A stretch of DNA of 64,000 bases from assembly GCA_934157035.1 (NCBI GenBank), contig CAKPHG010000002.1, positions 186,001 to 250,000 on the forward strand, in the 5' to 3' direction. The stretch is from an uncultured Clostridia bacterium. Its GTDB lineage: Bacteria; Bacillota; Clostridia; TANB77; CAG-508. The notes under the pieces are model-generated. The model searched no databases. It was not told the origin of the DNA and was given only the letters and a program-made list of their open reading frames with translations. Positions 43,345 to 52,248 of this stretch are shown in pieces; within the stretch, counting starts at the first letter, position 1, and every line of letters begins with the position of its first letter. A program made the translations under genes and the position numbers.

Positions 43345-44916
43345 ATGAAAAACATTTTTGATCGGCCCTGCTATCATCTTGAGCAAATAAAAAAGGTTAA
43401 GATTGATAGCAAGAAGAGAAAGAAGTTCAACTCCAAATCTATGCTTTGTGCATGGGTAAGTAAACTTTGTCCTGCACATTGCAAAAGCTGTTTCTTCAAA
43501 TCTGACATGTATCATGACGGAATCCCTGCTGAGAAATATCAGTTTTCTCCGTATGGTGTTGAGCGATTGATTAAATTCATCAACGACTCGAATAATTCCT
43601 ACTTGATGCTGTCTGGCGGCGGAGAACCGATGATTCGCAAAGACATTGTTAATGAAATCATCCGTAAGGTGAAGACAGACCGTATTGTCATTGTAACAAG
43701 TGGAATTTGGGCAAAGACTTATAAAGGTGCTAAGGCTACCATCGATGAGCTCTATTCTAGCTATACAAGCAGAAATGATGACATGGTTTTGGTTGTTCGC
43801 CTTAGCGTTGACAGTTTTCACTATGAACCCCTAGGGTTTGATGTTATCAACAATATCATAAAAGTATTTAAGGAAAATTACAGCCATTGTAAGAATTTTA
43901 AACTTAGGATTCATACAATGCAAAATGATCCTACTCTTGAAGAAGTGTCAAAGAAAATTGGTCACTGTGAAATCATTTACAGTGATATCGAGTCGGTTTC
44001 TGACAATAAGGAAATCATTAAAATTCTCCCTAAGCAAGCTAAGCTGAAATTTGATGATGGTTATGAAATTCTTGTTGGGCGCTCTAAACTGTTCTTCTCG
44101 AATCTGAAAATTGACCTGAATGAATTTACAGAAGATATTCAGAGATCTCTTGATGTTTTTGAAGAAGACATGAGTGCGAGCGAGTATGGGAATCCATCAA
44201 TTCTGACCAACTGCGACGGCTCTCTTGGACTCGATTTTTGGATTGATTACAATGGGAATGTTACCACGTGGGGAAATCAGCAGTGGGATAGTCTTTATAA
44301 TGTATATGTAGATTCTTACCAAGATCTTATAAAGGGAACTTTTGAGAATATCATTAGTTACTCTTTCTTGGATAAAGGATATTACTATCGTGAAAGGATT
44401 ATCCGTGCAGTAAATCCGAAAGCTGTCTTGCGGTCAAAGGTAATGAACTTAAGAGATTATGCAGGAGCCTTCTTGATGGAAGAAGAAAAAACAAAACTGT
44501 ATTATGCAGTTAGAGCCATTAAGGATTATCTTGAGGATGGCATCCTGTCTGAAGATGATATTTCGTTCTTGCCTGCAAACCTTTTGAGTGTTATTCATTA
44601 CTCTATCGAGGAAATCAACTCTCTTTACAGGGCTTCTGATTTTGATATTATCAGTCAGTACCTTGCCAAAAAAGAAGAGCTGAACATGGATGACTGGAAA
44701 ATTTTGTTCAACCTCATTAGATTGGGACATTATGATGTTTCTAATCAGCACATTGAAGAGGCTATTGCGTATTATAATGATACGTATTATGCCGATATAA
44801 AAAGTGTTAATGATGTCCCTGATGATGACAGTCCTATCATGTATGGAAAGTACCACAACAGAATTTCATTCATGAAGAAAGAAGCAGAAAATTTCTGCCT
44901 CAAAATGATGAACTAA
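43345..44916 (+). CDS. Orphan radical SAM protein
   Basis: A 523-residue radical SAM enzyme. The cluster motif is C42xxxC46xxC49 (CPAHCKSC), followed by the SAM-binding LSGGGEP at about 89-95 and a TIM-barrel-like region to about 300. Near 290-310 it has NCDGSLGLDFWIDYNGNVTTWGNQ, which resembles the region before a SPASM domain, but the multi-cysteine SPASM pattern is absent. The C-terminal 200 residues are helical and unrecognised. No peptide precursor or partner gene is adjacent. G+C is visibly higher and codon choice less A/T-biased than its neighbours, so it was probably acquired. The start is ATG 43345 after GGAAAAGGTGA; ATG 43324 lies inside that site. Confidence 0.85.
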   Translation: MKNIFDRPCYHLEQIKKVKIDSKKRKKFNSKSMLCAWVSKLCPAHCKSCFFKSDMYHDGIPAEKYQFSPYGVERLIKFINDSNNSYLMLSGGGEPMIRKDIVNEIIRKVKTDRIVIVTSGIWAKTYKGAKATIDELYSSYTSRNDDMVLVVRLSVDSFHYEPLGFDVINNIIKVFKENYSHCKNFKLRIHTMQNDPTLEEVSKKIGHCEIIYSDIESVSDNKEIIKILPKQAKLKFDDGYEILVGRSKLFFSNLKIDLNEFTEDIQRSLDVFEEDMSASEYGNPSILTNCDGSLGLDFWIDYNGNVTTWGNQQWDSLYNVYVDSYQDLIKGTFENIISYSFLDKGYYYRERIIRAVNPKAVLRSKVMNLRDYAGAFLMEEEKTKLYYAVRAIKDYLEDGILSEDDISFLPANLLSVIHYSIEEINSLYRASDFDIISQYLAKKEELNMDDWKILFNLIRLGHYDVSNQHIEEAIAYYNDTYYADIKSVNDVPDDDSPIMYGKYHNRISFMKKEAENFCLKMMN

Positions 44917-44925
44917 GTTCATAAG

Positions 44926-44961
44926 CAAATCCTCTTACTGTTCGGTAAGAGGATTTGTTTA
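44926..44961. terminator. Terminator between the radical SAM and aldo/keto reductase genes
   Basis: CAAATCCTCTTAC (44926-44938) pairs perfectly with GTAAGAGGATTTG (44945-44957) around TGTTCG, then T-rich. Confidence 0.9.
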
Positions 44962-45801
44962 GTCATATACTATATTTGGATCTAATCCAGAATAACAAAA
45001 ACATGATAATGTGTTTATTGTATGCATATCATCATCCGTTATGGAAAAATCATAAACAGATATATTTTCATTAATTCTGTCTTTATTTGTAGATTTTGGT
45101 AAAGGAATAACATTATTTTGTAAGCACCATCTTATACAAATTTGAGCAATACTTTTATTATATTTAATTGATAAATCTTTTAAAATATCATTATCAAATA
45201 TTTTTCCAGATCCAAGAGGGCTCCATGCTTCAACTACAATATTTCTATCCATACAGTACTTTAGTGTTTCTTCTTGCATAAAACCAGGATGAAATTCTAT
45301 TTGATTAACCATTGGATATATCTCTACATTAGGCAACAAAGCTTCTAAATGTTGAACCATAAAGTTGCTTACTCCTATTGCCCTTACTTTTTTTTCTTTA
45401 TATAATTTTTCAAAAGCCTTCCATGTTTCTATATTTAATTTTTTCCAATTTTGAGTTGTCATTGGCCAATGAATTAATAACAAATCCAAATAATCTGTTT
45501 GTAAATTATTTAAAATTTGTTCGACAGCTTTCAATGTTTTTTCATAACCTTTATCATCTTTCCAAAGTTTACTAGTTAAAAATAAGCTTGTTCTATCAAT
45601 ATTATACTTTTTAATAGCATTTCCAATAAGTTTTTCATTCTGATATTTGGATGCAGTATCTATATGTCTGTATCCAACTTGATATGCAGTATAAATCATG
45701 TTATCAATAATGTCTTGTTCTTTTACATGCCATGTTCCTAATCCTATGTTTGGTATCATTAAACCGTTGTTTAGTTTATATCCGTTGTCCTTATTTATCA
45801 T
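44959..45801 (-). CDS. Aldo/keto reductase
   Basis: NAD(P)H-dependent carbonyl reductase of the AKR superfamily, 280 residues. The catalytic tetrad is complete: D48, Y53 (HIDTASKYQNE), K78 (TSKLW) and H111 (LIHWP). The GVSNF and PKSTN(K)DR cofactor motifs are also present. The closest known pattern is the AKR5-like 2,5-diketo-gluconate/methylglyoxal reductase group; the exact substrate cannot be told. The start is ATG 45801 behind GGAGG; an earlier ATG pair lies at 45819. Codon usage is as AT-rich as the host. Confidence 0.93.
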   Translation of the reverse strand: MINKDNGYKLNNGLMIPNIGLGTWHVKEQDIIDNMIYTAYQVGYRHIDTASKYQNEKLIGNAIKKYNIDRTSLFLTSKLWKDDKGYEKTLKAVEQILNNLQTDYLDLLLIHWPMTTQNWKKLNIETWKAFEKLYKEKKVRAIGVSNFMVQHLEALLPNVEIYPMVNQIEFHPGFMQEETLKYCMDRNIVVEAWSPLGSGKIFDNDILKDLSIKYNKSIAQICIRWCLQNNVIPLPKSTNKDRINENISVYDFSITDDDMHTINTLSCFCYSGLDPNIVYD

Positions 45802-45868
45802 ATTAAATTCCTCCATCATAGTAAAAAATAAATAGTACCATGAATTAGGTGGTACTATTTTATAAGTT

Positions 45869-46258
45869 TTAATTATTCTTATTTTTTAAATATTCTTTAA
45901 TTCTTTCTATATCAACTTGATCTTTAGGCTTATTTCTTTTTATTTTAAATTCTAGAATAGTATTTAAATCTTCTAAATTATATGGTTCACAAGTTTCCAT
46001 ATTAAATTTTTCTTTTTCATCAACAACAACTTCTAAAGAATCACTTATATGATAAAATCCACATTCATTTTTCTTATCTTCTGTTAAGTCATATTTATCT
46101 TTTATTTGTTCAAATAATTCTCTTGAAATACATAAATCTAAATCTCCAGCTTGTTCTCTAATACCTCTAATTACAAGAGAAGCTCCAGATAAAACATAAT
46201 ATTCATCTTTAGGCAAGTTTAATTCTTGTAATAAATCTAATAATTGTTCTTTATTCAT
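45869..46258 (-). CDS. Nucleotidyltransferase-like protein
   Basis: 129 residues from the ATG at 46258 behind AAGGGG. The pattern YYVLSGASLVIRGIREQAGDLDLCISRELFEQIK has the DxD pair and strand order of minimal nucleotidyltransferase or AbiEii-like folds. The C-terminal part (LEFKIKRNKPKDQVDIERIKEYL) contains the late Kxx(x)RxKDxxDI-like block seen in such proteins. No HEPN or AbiEi partner lies beside it, so a toxin-antitoxin reading is not supported. It is divergent from the deaminase-like gene. Confidence 0.7.
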   Translation of the reverse strand: MNKEQLLDLLQELNLPKDEYYVLSGASLVIRGIREQAGDLDLCISRELFEQIKDKYDLTEDKKNECGFYHISDSLEVVVDEKEKFNMETCEPYNLEDLNTILEFKIKRNKPKDQVDIERIKEYLKNKNN

Positions 46259-46348
46259 AAAATAAAACCCCTTTTCTTTTTTAATATTATATATATCACT
46301 TATAATACTAAAAGTCAATATAATAAATTTGTCGATTTAATCGTAATA

Positions 46349-46377
46349 TTGACGATTTTTTTTAAACAATGTATAAT
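46349..46377 (+). promoter_or_regulatory. Promoter of the adenosine-deaminase-like gene
   Basis: TTGACG (46349-46354), 17-bp spacer, TATAAT (46372-46377). Confidence 0.75.
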
Positions 46378-46442
46378 AATTATGTTACTTTTAAACAGAT
46401 GCCAAAACAATAATTTGTTTTAAACAGAAAGGAGAATCTATC

Positions 46443-47669
46443 ATGCGGAAAATTTATAAAAGTATAGTTACAATAGACAGTTATCTACGAGTTTTGGTTG
46501 AGAGAGAACATGATGTAATACGGTTACCTAGTAGCAACGATTCAATTCCTACTCATTTTTTATGTGGCGGAAAACATTATGCATATGTTTCATATAGTCA
46601 ATGTTCATTAATATTTGCAGATTCTAAATTCCTTACAATTAATATTGCTCTACAAAAGTTTACATTTGAAGAAGATCGTCAAGCTCTTTTATACTTTATA
46701 TCTCATATAAAAAGTTTTGAAAACGATAATACTACATTAGAGAGTTTTGATTTCGTCATGGCATTAGAAAAACTGGATATTAAAGCACTGTCCAAAATTC
46801 CCAAAAGTGATTTGCACAATCATACACCACTTGGTGGCTCACGTGAACTAATAAAGAAACTATCAGGTAAAGAAATTCCAAGTTTGGATAGGCGTTTTAA
46901 ATCTATTCCGGAAATGAATAAGTGGTGTGATGATAATATCAAAGCGCCAAATGATTATCAATACAGAATGTATGCTTGTTTTGAGCAAGCAAAACGAGAT
47001 GGAATAAAGGTATTTGCACCTAATATAGCAACTTGTGCGAAAAAGAACTTTCCTTCATTAAATTTCTTTATTAATTTTATTTATGAGCTAATTCAAGAAT
47101 TTTCTGACTCAATGAACATTTATCCGGAATTGGCATTGGATAGAAATAAATACTCTGAAGATTTAAAAGATTTAGTTATAAAACTTTTAGACACAGGTAT
47201 ATTTCATTCCATAGACATAACTGGAGATGAAGGGCTTGGAGTTCAAAATTTCAGAGAAATATATCATATTGCTTCCTCGTATGGAATTATAAAAAAAGCA
47301 CATGTTGGAGAATTCTCACACGCTAATGCAATATTTGATGCAATTGAAACTCTAGACTTAGATGCTGTTCATCATGGAATATCTGCTATTGAAGATGTAA
47401 GGCTAATGGATTACCTAGTTAAAAGTCAAATATCTTTGACTATGTGTCCATCCAGCAACTATTTCTTATCACGTGTTCAGTCTATTGCCAACCATCCTAT
47501 CAAGCAACTATATCGATATGGAGTAGATGTGTCTGTTTGTAGCGATGACATACTAATATTTGGTTCAAGTGTTTCGAATGAATATAAGCTTTTATATGAA
47601 AATGAAGTCTTGGATGCATTTGAACTCAATGCTATACGTCTAGATGGATTAAATTTCTATGCAAAGTAA
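46443..47669 (+). CDS. Adenosine-deaminase-superfamily metal hydrolase with extra N-terminal domain
   Basis: A 408-residue amidohydrolase of the adenosine/AMP deaminase group. Metal ligands and catalytic residues are all present: H125 and H127 (DLHNHTPLGG), H287 and E290 (HVGE), H310/H311 (VHHG) and D368/D369 (CSDDILIFG). The usual CPSSN motif is near 335. About 110 residues precede the catalytic domain and are not recognised (FLCGGKHYAYVSYSQCSLIFAD); ordinary bacterial adenosine deaminases lack this. Base use is somewhat less AT-biased than in host genes, suggesting acquisition. The start follows AAAGGAGAATC. Confidence 0.87.
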   Translation: MRKIYKSIVTIDSYLRVLVEREHDVIRLPSSNDSIPTHFLCGGKHYAYVSYSQCSLIFADSKFLTINIALQKFTFEEDRQALLYFISHIKSFENDNTTLESFDFVMALEKLDIKALSKIPKSDLHNHTPLGGSRELIKKLSGKEIPSLDRRFKSIPEMNKWCDDNIKAPNDYQYRMYACFEQAKRDGIKVFAPNIATCAKKNFPSLNFFINFIYELIQEFSDSMNIYPELALDRNKYSEDLKDLVIKLLDTGIFHSIDITGDEGLGVQNFREIYHIASSYGIIKKAHVGEFSHANAIFDAIETLDLDAVHHGISAIEDVRLMDYLVKSQISLTMCPSSNYFLSRVQSIANHPIKQLYRYGVDVSVCSDDILIFGSSVSNEYKLLYENEVLDAFELNAIRLDGLNFYAK

Positions 47670-47675
47670 GCTAGA

Positions 47676-47709
47676 GGAGGGTATTCTTATTGAATACCCT
47701 CCATTTTTT
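47676..47709. terminator. Terminator behind the deaminase-like gene
   Basis: GGAGGGTATTC (47676-47686) and GAATACCCTCC (47692-47702) pair perfectly, then a T-run. Confidence 0.92.
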
Positions 47710-47711
47710 CA

Positions 47712-47972
47712 TTATTTATTTTCTTCTATCCAATCACTAAATTCATCTGCAGTTATTTTTTCTTCTCTATATAACTCTAATTCAGCTCTTGCTTTTGATT
47801 TCCAAGAAGCAAATTCATTCTTCATAGTAGCATTTTTAGGTTCTTCTGCACGATAAATTTGTGTTATTTTTCTTTGATAATCTCTTTTATATGTAAGTTC
47901 TGCAACAGCCTCTACTATTTTTATATCATAAGTTTTACGAGAAGTATAAGATTTACAAGTTAGTAGCTTCAT
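47712..47972 (-). CDS. Small uncharacterised protein, possible fragment
   Basis: An 86-residue frame rich in charged residues, including KITQIYRAEEPKNATMKNEF and a C-terminal acidic helix (ITADEFSDWIEENK). It looks like the tail of a larger protein. No ribosome site precedes the ATG at 47972, and an in-frame stop lies just upstream, so it may be a decayed gene or be translated from an undetected start. Codon pattern and amino-acid mix are less AT-driven than in the flanking genes. Confidence 0.45.
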   Translation of the reverse strand: MKLLTCKSYTSRKTYDIKIVEAVAELTYKRDYQRKITQIYRAEEPKNATMKNEFASWKSKARAELELYREEKITADEFSDWIEENK

Positions 47973-48011
47973 GAGATATAATTATTTTACTTTTTGTGTT
48001 GTATATTTGAT

Positions 48012-49157
48012 TTATACAAATAATTCACTAAAAATATTTTCTATAAAAGAAGAATTGCTTATTACTTTTTCTACATATAAAATGAAATTATCTTTATTTA
48101 GATTACCATCAATTACTATTTTATCATAATTAGGATATATATTTTCAACATTTTTTCTAGTGACCTTATAAGAACTGCCACTAAAATTATATTGAATATA
48201 TTGAACATTATCTATTAAAGTAAAAATAGATAATGAATTATAAATTAAGGCTTTTTGAACATATAAGTCAGTATTATTGTACCAATCTGTTGTATTGTAA
48301 TTTATAATAAGGTTTAATTCATTTGAATTTATTTCAAAATTATATCCATATTCAGAAAGAGGCAAATTACTTAATAAAATTCCAATATTTGAATTATCAC
48401 CAATATAATTACTTTTATATTTTATTATATTATCTATACTACTTTTTTTCATATTAAAAGGTAATGTAGAAATATCATCACTATCATATTCATTTTTTGA
48501 GTCAACGATATAATACTCGTTTGGGGTATTTGCATTTATTCTATAAACAGTGTAAAAAGGATTATAATATGAAATAATGTTAGTCGTTTTAATCATATAC
48601 CTGTAAATAGGTGGTCTATTATGTTCTATTACTCCTATATAATCAATCGCCATAAATATACCTAATATAACGATAAACAATCCAATAGAGAAAACTATTT
48701 TTAAAAGTTTATTCAATTTTAATTCTTTAAATAATCCAATTATAAAGATAATTATACCAATAATAGAATAAATAGAACTCCAACTACTTTCTGCTCCACA
48801 TATTACAAATGAAGCAATACTTAAAAATATTCCTAAACTCATTAATAAAATAGAAATTTTTTTATGTTCTTTTTTTAAAGTTTGTTCAGTAAAATCTATA
48901 GTATTTATAATATTATTTTCAGTATTTTGAACTATAGCATTGTCTTCAATTTTCTCACCACTTAATAATTCATTTAAAGTTATTCCTAATGAATCACTTA
49001 ATGGTTTTAGTAATGATAAGTCAGGCATATAATTACCATTTTCCCAACGAGAGATGGTTTTGTTGGTAACTCCTAAAATTTTGCCTAATTCTTCTTGTGT
49101 TAGACCTTTCAATTTTCTATTATATGCAATAAACTCTCCAATTTTTTTAACATCCAT
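48012..49157 (-). CDS. Membrane-bound XRE regulator with extracytoplasmic DUF4825-like domain
   Basis: A 381-residue protein. The HTH domain (about 5-62: LTQEELGKILGVTNKTISRWENG) is followed by a linker with ELLSGEKI. Three membrane helices follow (about 100-120, 125-145, 153-173), then an extracellular domain of about 200 residues. Its end (ALIYNSLSIFTLIDNVQYIQYNFSG, then SYKVTRKNVENIYP) resembles DUF4825. The topology implies a one-component sensor that binds DNA inside and senses something outside. Divergent csoR is 270 bp away, but nothing links the two directly. Confidence 0.85.
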   Translation of the reverse strand: MDVKKIGEFIAYNRKLKGLTQEELGKILGVTNKTISRWENGNYMPDLSLLKPLSDSLGITLNELLSGEKIEDNAIVQNTENNIINTIDFTEQTLKKEHKKISILLMSLGIFLSIASFVICGAESSWSSIYSIIGIIIFIIGLFKELKLNKLLKIVFSIGLFIVILGIFMAIDYIGVIEHNRPPIYRYMIKTTNIISYYNPFYTVYRINANTPNEYYIVDSKNEYDSDDISTLPFNMKKSSIDNIIKYKSNYIGDNSNIGILLSNLPLSEYGYNFEINSNELNLIINYNTTDWYNNTDLYVQKALIYNSLSIFTLIDNVQYIQYNFSGSSYKVTRKNVENIYPNYDKIVIDGNLNKDNFILYVEKVISNSSFIENIFSELFV

Positions 49158-49374
49158 AAATTTATTCCTCCTCTGAAGAAGATTTTATCAACTTTTCTTT
49201 AAAATTAACACCCCTTAAACAGCGAATTAGGTGACTATAAAATTGATATAAAAAATTATACACTATATTATTCCTATATCAAATCCTTTCAATAAAAATT
49301 ATCAAAAAATATATTTAATAAAATGGTAGATAGAACTATAGTAATTAAGCAAAAATTCAAAGCATACCCCTATA

Positions 49375-49403
49375 TTTACAAAATACCATATAGGGTATAT
49401 AAT
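49375..49403 (+). promoter_or_regulatory. csoR-copZ-copA promoter with CsoR operator in the spacer
   Basis: TTTACA (49375-49380), 17-bp spacer, TATAAT (49398-49403). The spacer holds the pseudo-palindrome ATACCATATAGGGTAT (49383-49398). A further ATACCCC half-like site lies at 49364-49370. This is the arrangement of copper-sensing CsoR repression. Confidence 0.8.
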
Positions 49404-49427
49404 ATAAAAATAGAAGAAGGTGAAAAG

Positions 49428-49721
49428 ATGGAAGAATGTTGTAATAAAAAAACAATAAGAGGAGAAAATGAGAAAAAGTTAATAAATAATAGAATAAACA
49501 GAATAGAAGGACAATTAAAAGGTATAAAAAAGATGATACAAAGCGATACTTATTGTAATGATGTATTAATTCAACTATCAGCAGTAGAAAATTCTGTAAA
49601 AAGCTTATCAAATTATATTTTAGAAAATCATCTATATTCTTGTGTAACAAGAGATTTAGAAAATGGAAATACAGAAATAATAGATGAATTAATAAGTCTA
49701 TTTAAAAAATTTAATAAATAA
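49428..49721 (+). CDS. csoR: CsoR/RcnR-family copper-sensing repressor
   Basis: A 97-residue all-helical metal-sensing repressor. The family core NRINRIEGQLKGIKKMIQSDTYCNDVLIQLSAVENSV carries the Cys of the W-X-Y-Z fingerprint (C in TYCND), and HLYSCVTRDLENG provides the His and second Cys ligands. That C-H-C set is typical of Cu(I) sensors. A longer in-frame reading from 49323 crosses the operator and promoter, so ATG 49428 behind GAAGGTG is the start. The first gene of the copper operon, repressing its own promoter. Confidence 0.93.
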   Translation: MEECCNKKTIRGENEKKLINNRINRIEGQLKGIKKMIQSDTYCNDVLIQLSAVENSVKSLSNYILENHLYSCVTRDLENGNTEIIDELISLFKKFNK

Positions 49722-49737
49722 AGAAGGGAGATAAAAA

Positions 49738-49944
49738 ATGAAAGAAATTATATTAAATGTAGAAGGAATGGTTTGCACAGGTTGTGAAAAAAGAGTGGAA
49801 AACTCTTTAAAAGAAATTAAAAATGTTAAAGAAGTAACAGCAAATCACGAAAATAATAAAGTAACAATAAAAATGGAAGATGAAGCAGATATAAAAGAAA
49901 TAAAAAATAGAATTGACGAATTAGGTTTCGAAGTAAAGGAATAA
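49738..49944 (+). CDS. copZ: CopZ-like copper chaperone (HMA domain)
   Basis: 68 residues forming a single heavy-metal-associated domain. The Cu(I) motif is GMVCTGC (residues 9-15), with the expected beta-alpha-beta pattern (VKEVTANHENNKVTIKM and ELGFEVKE). It passes Cu(I) to the ATPase encoded 4 bp downstream and lies 16 bp behind csoR. The start follows GAAGGGAG. Confidence 0.93.
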   Translation: MKEIILNVEGMVCTGCEKRVENSLKEIKNVKEVTANHENNKVTIKMEDEADIKEIKNRIDELGFEVKE

Positions 49945-49948
49945 TAAA

Positions 49949-52156
49949 ATGAAAAACATTATTTTAGGTATAGAAGGAATGACTTGTAGTGCTTGTTCAA
50001 ATGGATTAGAGAAATATTTAAATAAACAAAACGGAATAATAGAAGCAAGTGTAAATTTAGTAATGGCAAATGCTACAATCTATTATGATGAAAATATATT
50101 AAATCAAGAAAAAATCGAGAAATATGTAAAACAGGCAGGTTTTAAAAGCACAGGTATATTCAAAGAATTCAAAATAGAAAATAAAAATAAAACAGAAAAA
50201 ATAAAATTTATTGTATTTACCATTTTGGCAATTATATTGATGTACATTTCAATGGGACATATGATAAATTTACCAACAATTAATTTATTAGATCCTCATA
50301 ATAATCCAATAAATTATGCAATAACATTATTTATAATAACAATTACATTCTTAGTATATGGATATGATATTTTAAAAAATGGCTTTAAAAATTTAATACA
50401 TCTAATTCCAAATATGGATACATTAGTTACAATAGGTGTGTTAAGTAGCTTGGGTTATAGTGTATATGGAATGTATGAAATATTTAATGGAAATCATCAT
50501 TTTGTAATGAATTTATATTTCGAATCTGCAGCAATTATAATTTATTTTATAAAATTAGGAAGATATATAGATGGAATTAGCAAAGACAAAACAAGAGAAG
50601 CCATAAAAAAATTAGTAGAAATAACACCAAGCATGGCAACTGTTGAAATAGAGGGAGAGCAGAAACAAGTAACACTAGATGAAATTAAAAAAGGTAATAT
50701 TTTAGTTTCAAAACCAGGAGAAAAAATAGCAGTAGATGGAGAAATAATAGAAGGAAAAGCGCATTTAGATGAATCTTTTATAACAGGAGAAAGTAAACCA
50801 GTAAATAGAGAAATAGAAGAAAAAGTAATTGCAGGAAGTCTAAATTATGATGGATTTATAAAATATAAAGCAGAAAAAATTGGAAAAGAATCAACAATAT
50901 CAGAAATAGTAAGATTAGTAATAGAAGCAAGTAATACCAAAGCTCCAATAGCAAAAATAGCAGATAAAATTTCAGGATATTTTGTGCCAGTAGTTATTTT
51001 AATAGCAATAATAACTTTTATAATATATTTAATATTAGGATATGATATATCAGTAGCAATAAGCACATTTGTTACTATATTAGTAGTTGCATGTCCATGC
51101 AGTTTAGGTTTAGCAACACCACTTGCAATAGTTGTAAGCGAAGGAGTATGCGTAAATAATGGAATATTAGTAAAGAAAAGTGAAGTATTAGAAAATGCTT
51201 CAAAGACAAATACTATAGTATTTGACAAAACAGGAACTTTAACTTATGGAAAATTAAAGATTTCTGAAATATACAATTATAGTGAATTAGATAACGACCA
51301 ATTAATACAAATAGTTGGTAGCATAGAGGAAAAATCAACACACCCTATAGGAAAAGCTTTTACAGATTATATGGAAACTAAAAAACAAGAAAAAATAGAA
51401 GTAAAAACATTTGAAAATGTTGCAGGATATGGAATTATAGGAACAATAGAGAATGATGAAATAATACTAGGAAACAGAAAAATTGTAGAAAAATATAATA
51501 TTCAAAATGAACATATAGAAGATGAAAATAGACTAACTTTAGAAGGAAATAGCATAATTTATGTAATTAAAAATAAAAAAATTATTGCTTTAATTGGGGT
51601 AAATGACATAGTAAGAGAAAATGCAAAAGAAGTAATAGAAAAAATGAATAATAAAAAGATACAAACAATTATGCTTACAGGAGATAATAACCAAACTGCA
51701 GAAAAAATAGCAGAAGAGCTAGGAATTACAAAAGTAATATCAAACGTGTTACCAGTTCAAAAAGCTGAAATAATAGAAAATTTACAACAAGAGAAAAAAA
51801 TGGTAATGATGTGTGGAGATGGAATAAATGATAGTTTAGCTATAACAAAAGCAAATATAGGAGTAAGTGTAAAAAGTGGAACAGACATAGCAATGGATTC
51901 AGCAGATGTAATATTAACAAAAAATGACCTAAATTCAATATTAAAATTAATAGAAATAAGTAAGAAAACAATAAAAAATATAAAACAAAATCTATTTTGG
52001 GCATTTTTCTATAATATTTTAATGATACCAATTGCAATAGGAATATTAAAACCAATAGGAATTTCAATAAATCCAATGTGGGCAAGCTTAGCAATGGTAT
52101 TAAGCAGTTTGACAGTAACACTAAATGCGTTAAAATTAAAAAAATTCAGAATATAA
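49949..52156 (+). CDS. copA: P1B-type Cu(I)-exporting ATPase CopA
   Basis: A 735-residue copper efflux pump with a single N-terminal HMA domain (GMTCSAC). Eight membrane helices follow, with the CPC ion site in VVACPCSLGLATPL. The phosphorylated aspartate is D426 in DKTGTLT, the actuator motif is TGES, the P1B HP motif is STHPIGKAF and the hinge is GDGINDSLA (most homologues have GDGINDAPA). The C-terminus ends in ITLNALKLKKFR-like sequence (LTVTLNALKLKKFRI). It is the third gene of csoR-copZ-copA. Copper rather than silver or zinc is inferred from CPC and the CsoR context. Confidence 0.95.
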   Translation: MKNIILGIEGMTCSACSNGLEKYLNKQNGIIEASVNLVMANATIYYDENILNQEKIEKYVKQAGFKSTGIFKEFKIENKNKTEKIKFIVFTILAIILMYISMGHMINLPTINLLDPHNNPINYAITLFIITITFLVYGYDILKNGFKNLIHLIPNMDTLVTIGVLSSLGYSVYGMYEIFNGNHHFVMNLYFESAAIIIYFIKLGRYIDGISKDKTREAIKKLVEITPSMATVEIEGEQKQVTLDEIKKGNILVSKPGEKIAVDGEIIEGKAHLDESFITGESKPVNREIEEKVIAGSLNYDGFIKYKAEKIGKESTISEIVRLVIEASNTKAPIAKIADKISGYFVPVVILIAIITFIIYLILGYDISVAISTFVTILVVACPCSLGLATPLAIVVSEGVCVNNGILVKKSEVLENASKTNTIVFDKTGTLTYGKLKISEIYNYSELDNDQLIQIVGSIEEKSTHPIGKAFTDYMETKKQEKIEVKTFENVAGYGIIGTIENDEIILGNRKIVEKYNIQNEHIEDENRLTLEGNSIIYVIKNKKIIALIGVNDIVRENAKEVIEKMNNKKIQTIMLTGDNNQTAEKIAEELGITKVISNVLPVQKAEIIENLQQEKKMVMMCGDGINDSLAITKANIGVSVKSGTDIAMDSADVILTKNDLNSILKLIEISKKTIKNIKQNLFWAFFYNILMIPIAIGILKPIGISINPMWASLAMVLSSLTVTLNALKLKKFRI

Positions 52157-52214
52157 TATGATTTGTTGAAAAATGAAAAACAAAGTCAAAAAATATATAA
52201 AAATAGATAATAAG

Positions 52215-52248
52215 GTCGATAATTTCTTATAAAAATTATCGACTTTAT
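52215..52248 (+). terminator. Probable terminator of the copper operon
   Basis: GTCGATAATTT (52215-52225) pairs with AAATTATCGAC (52233-52243), followed by a short T-rich run. Confidence 0.65.

Noticed and set aside
45869..46258. Nucleotidyltransferase-like gene as half of an AbiE/MNT-HEPN toxin-antitoxin pair
   Set aside because: No AbiEi or HEPN partner lies next to it; the neighbours are aldo/keto reductase and a deaminase-like gene.
49323..49427. Longer N-terminus for CsoR
   Set aside because: It crosses the operator and promoter; ATG 49428 follows GAAGGTG and matches CsoR length.
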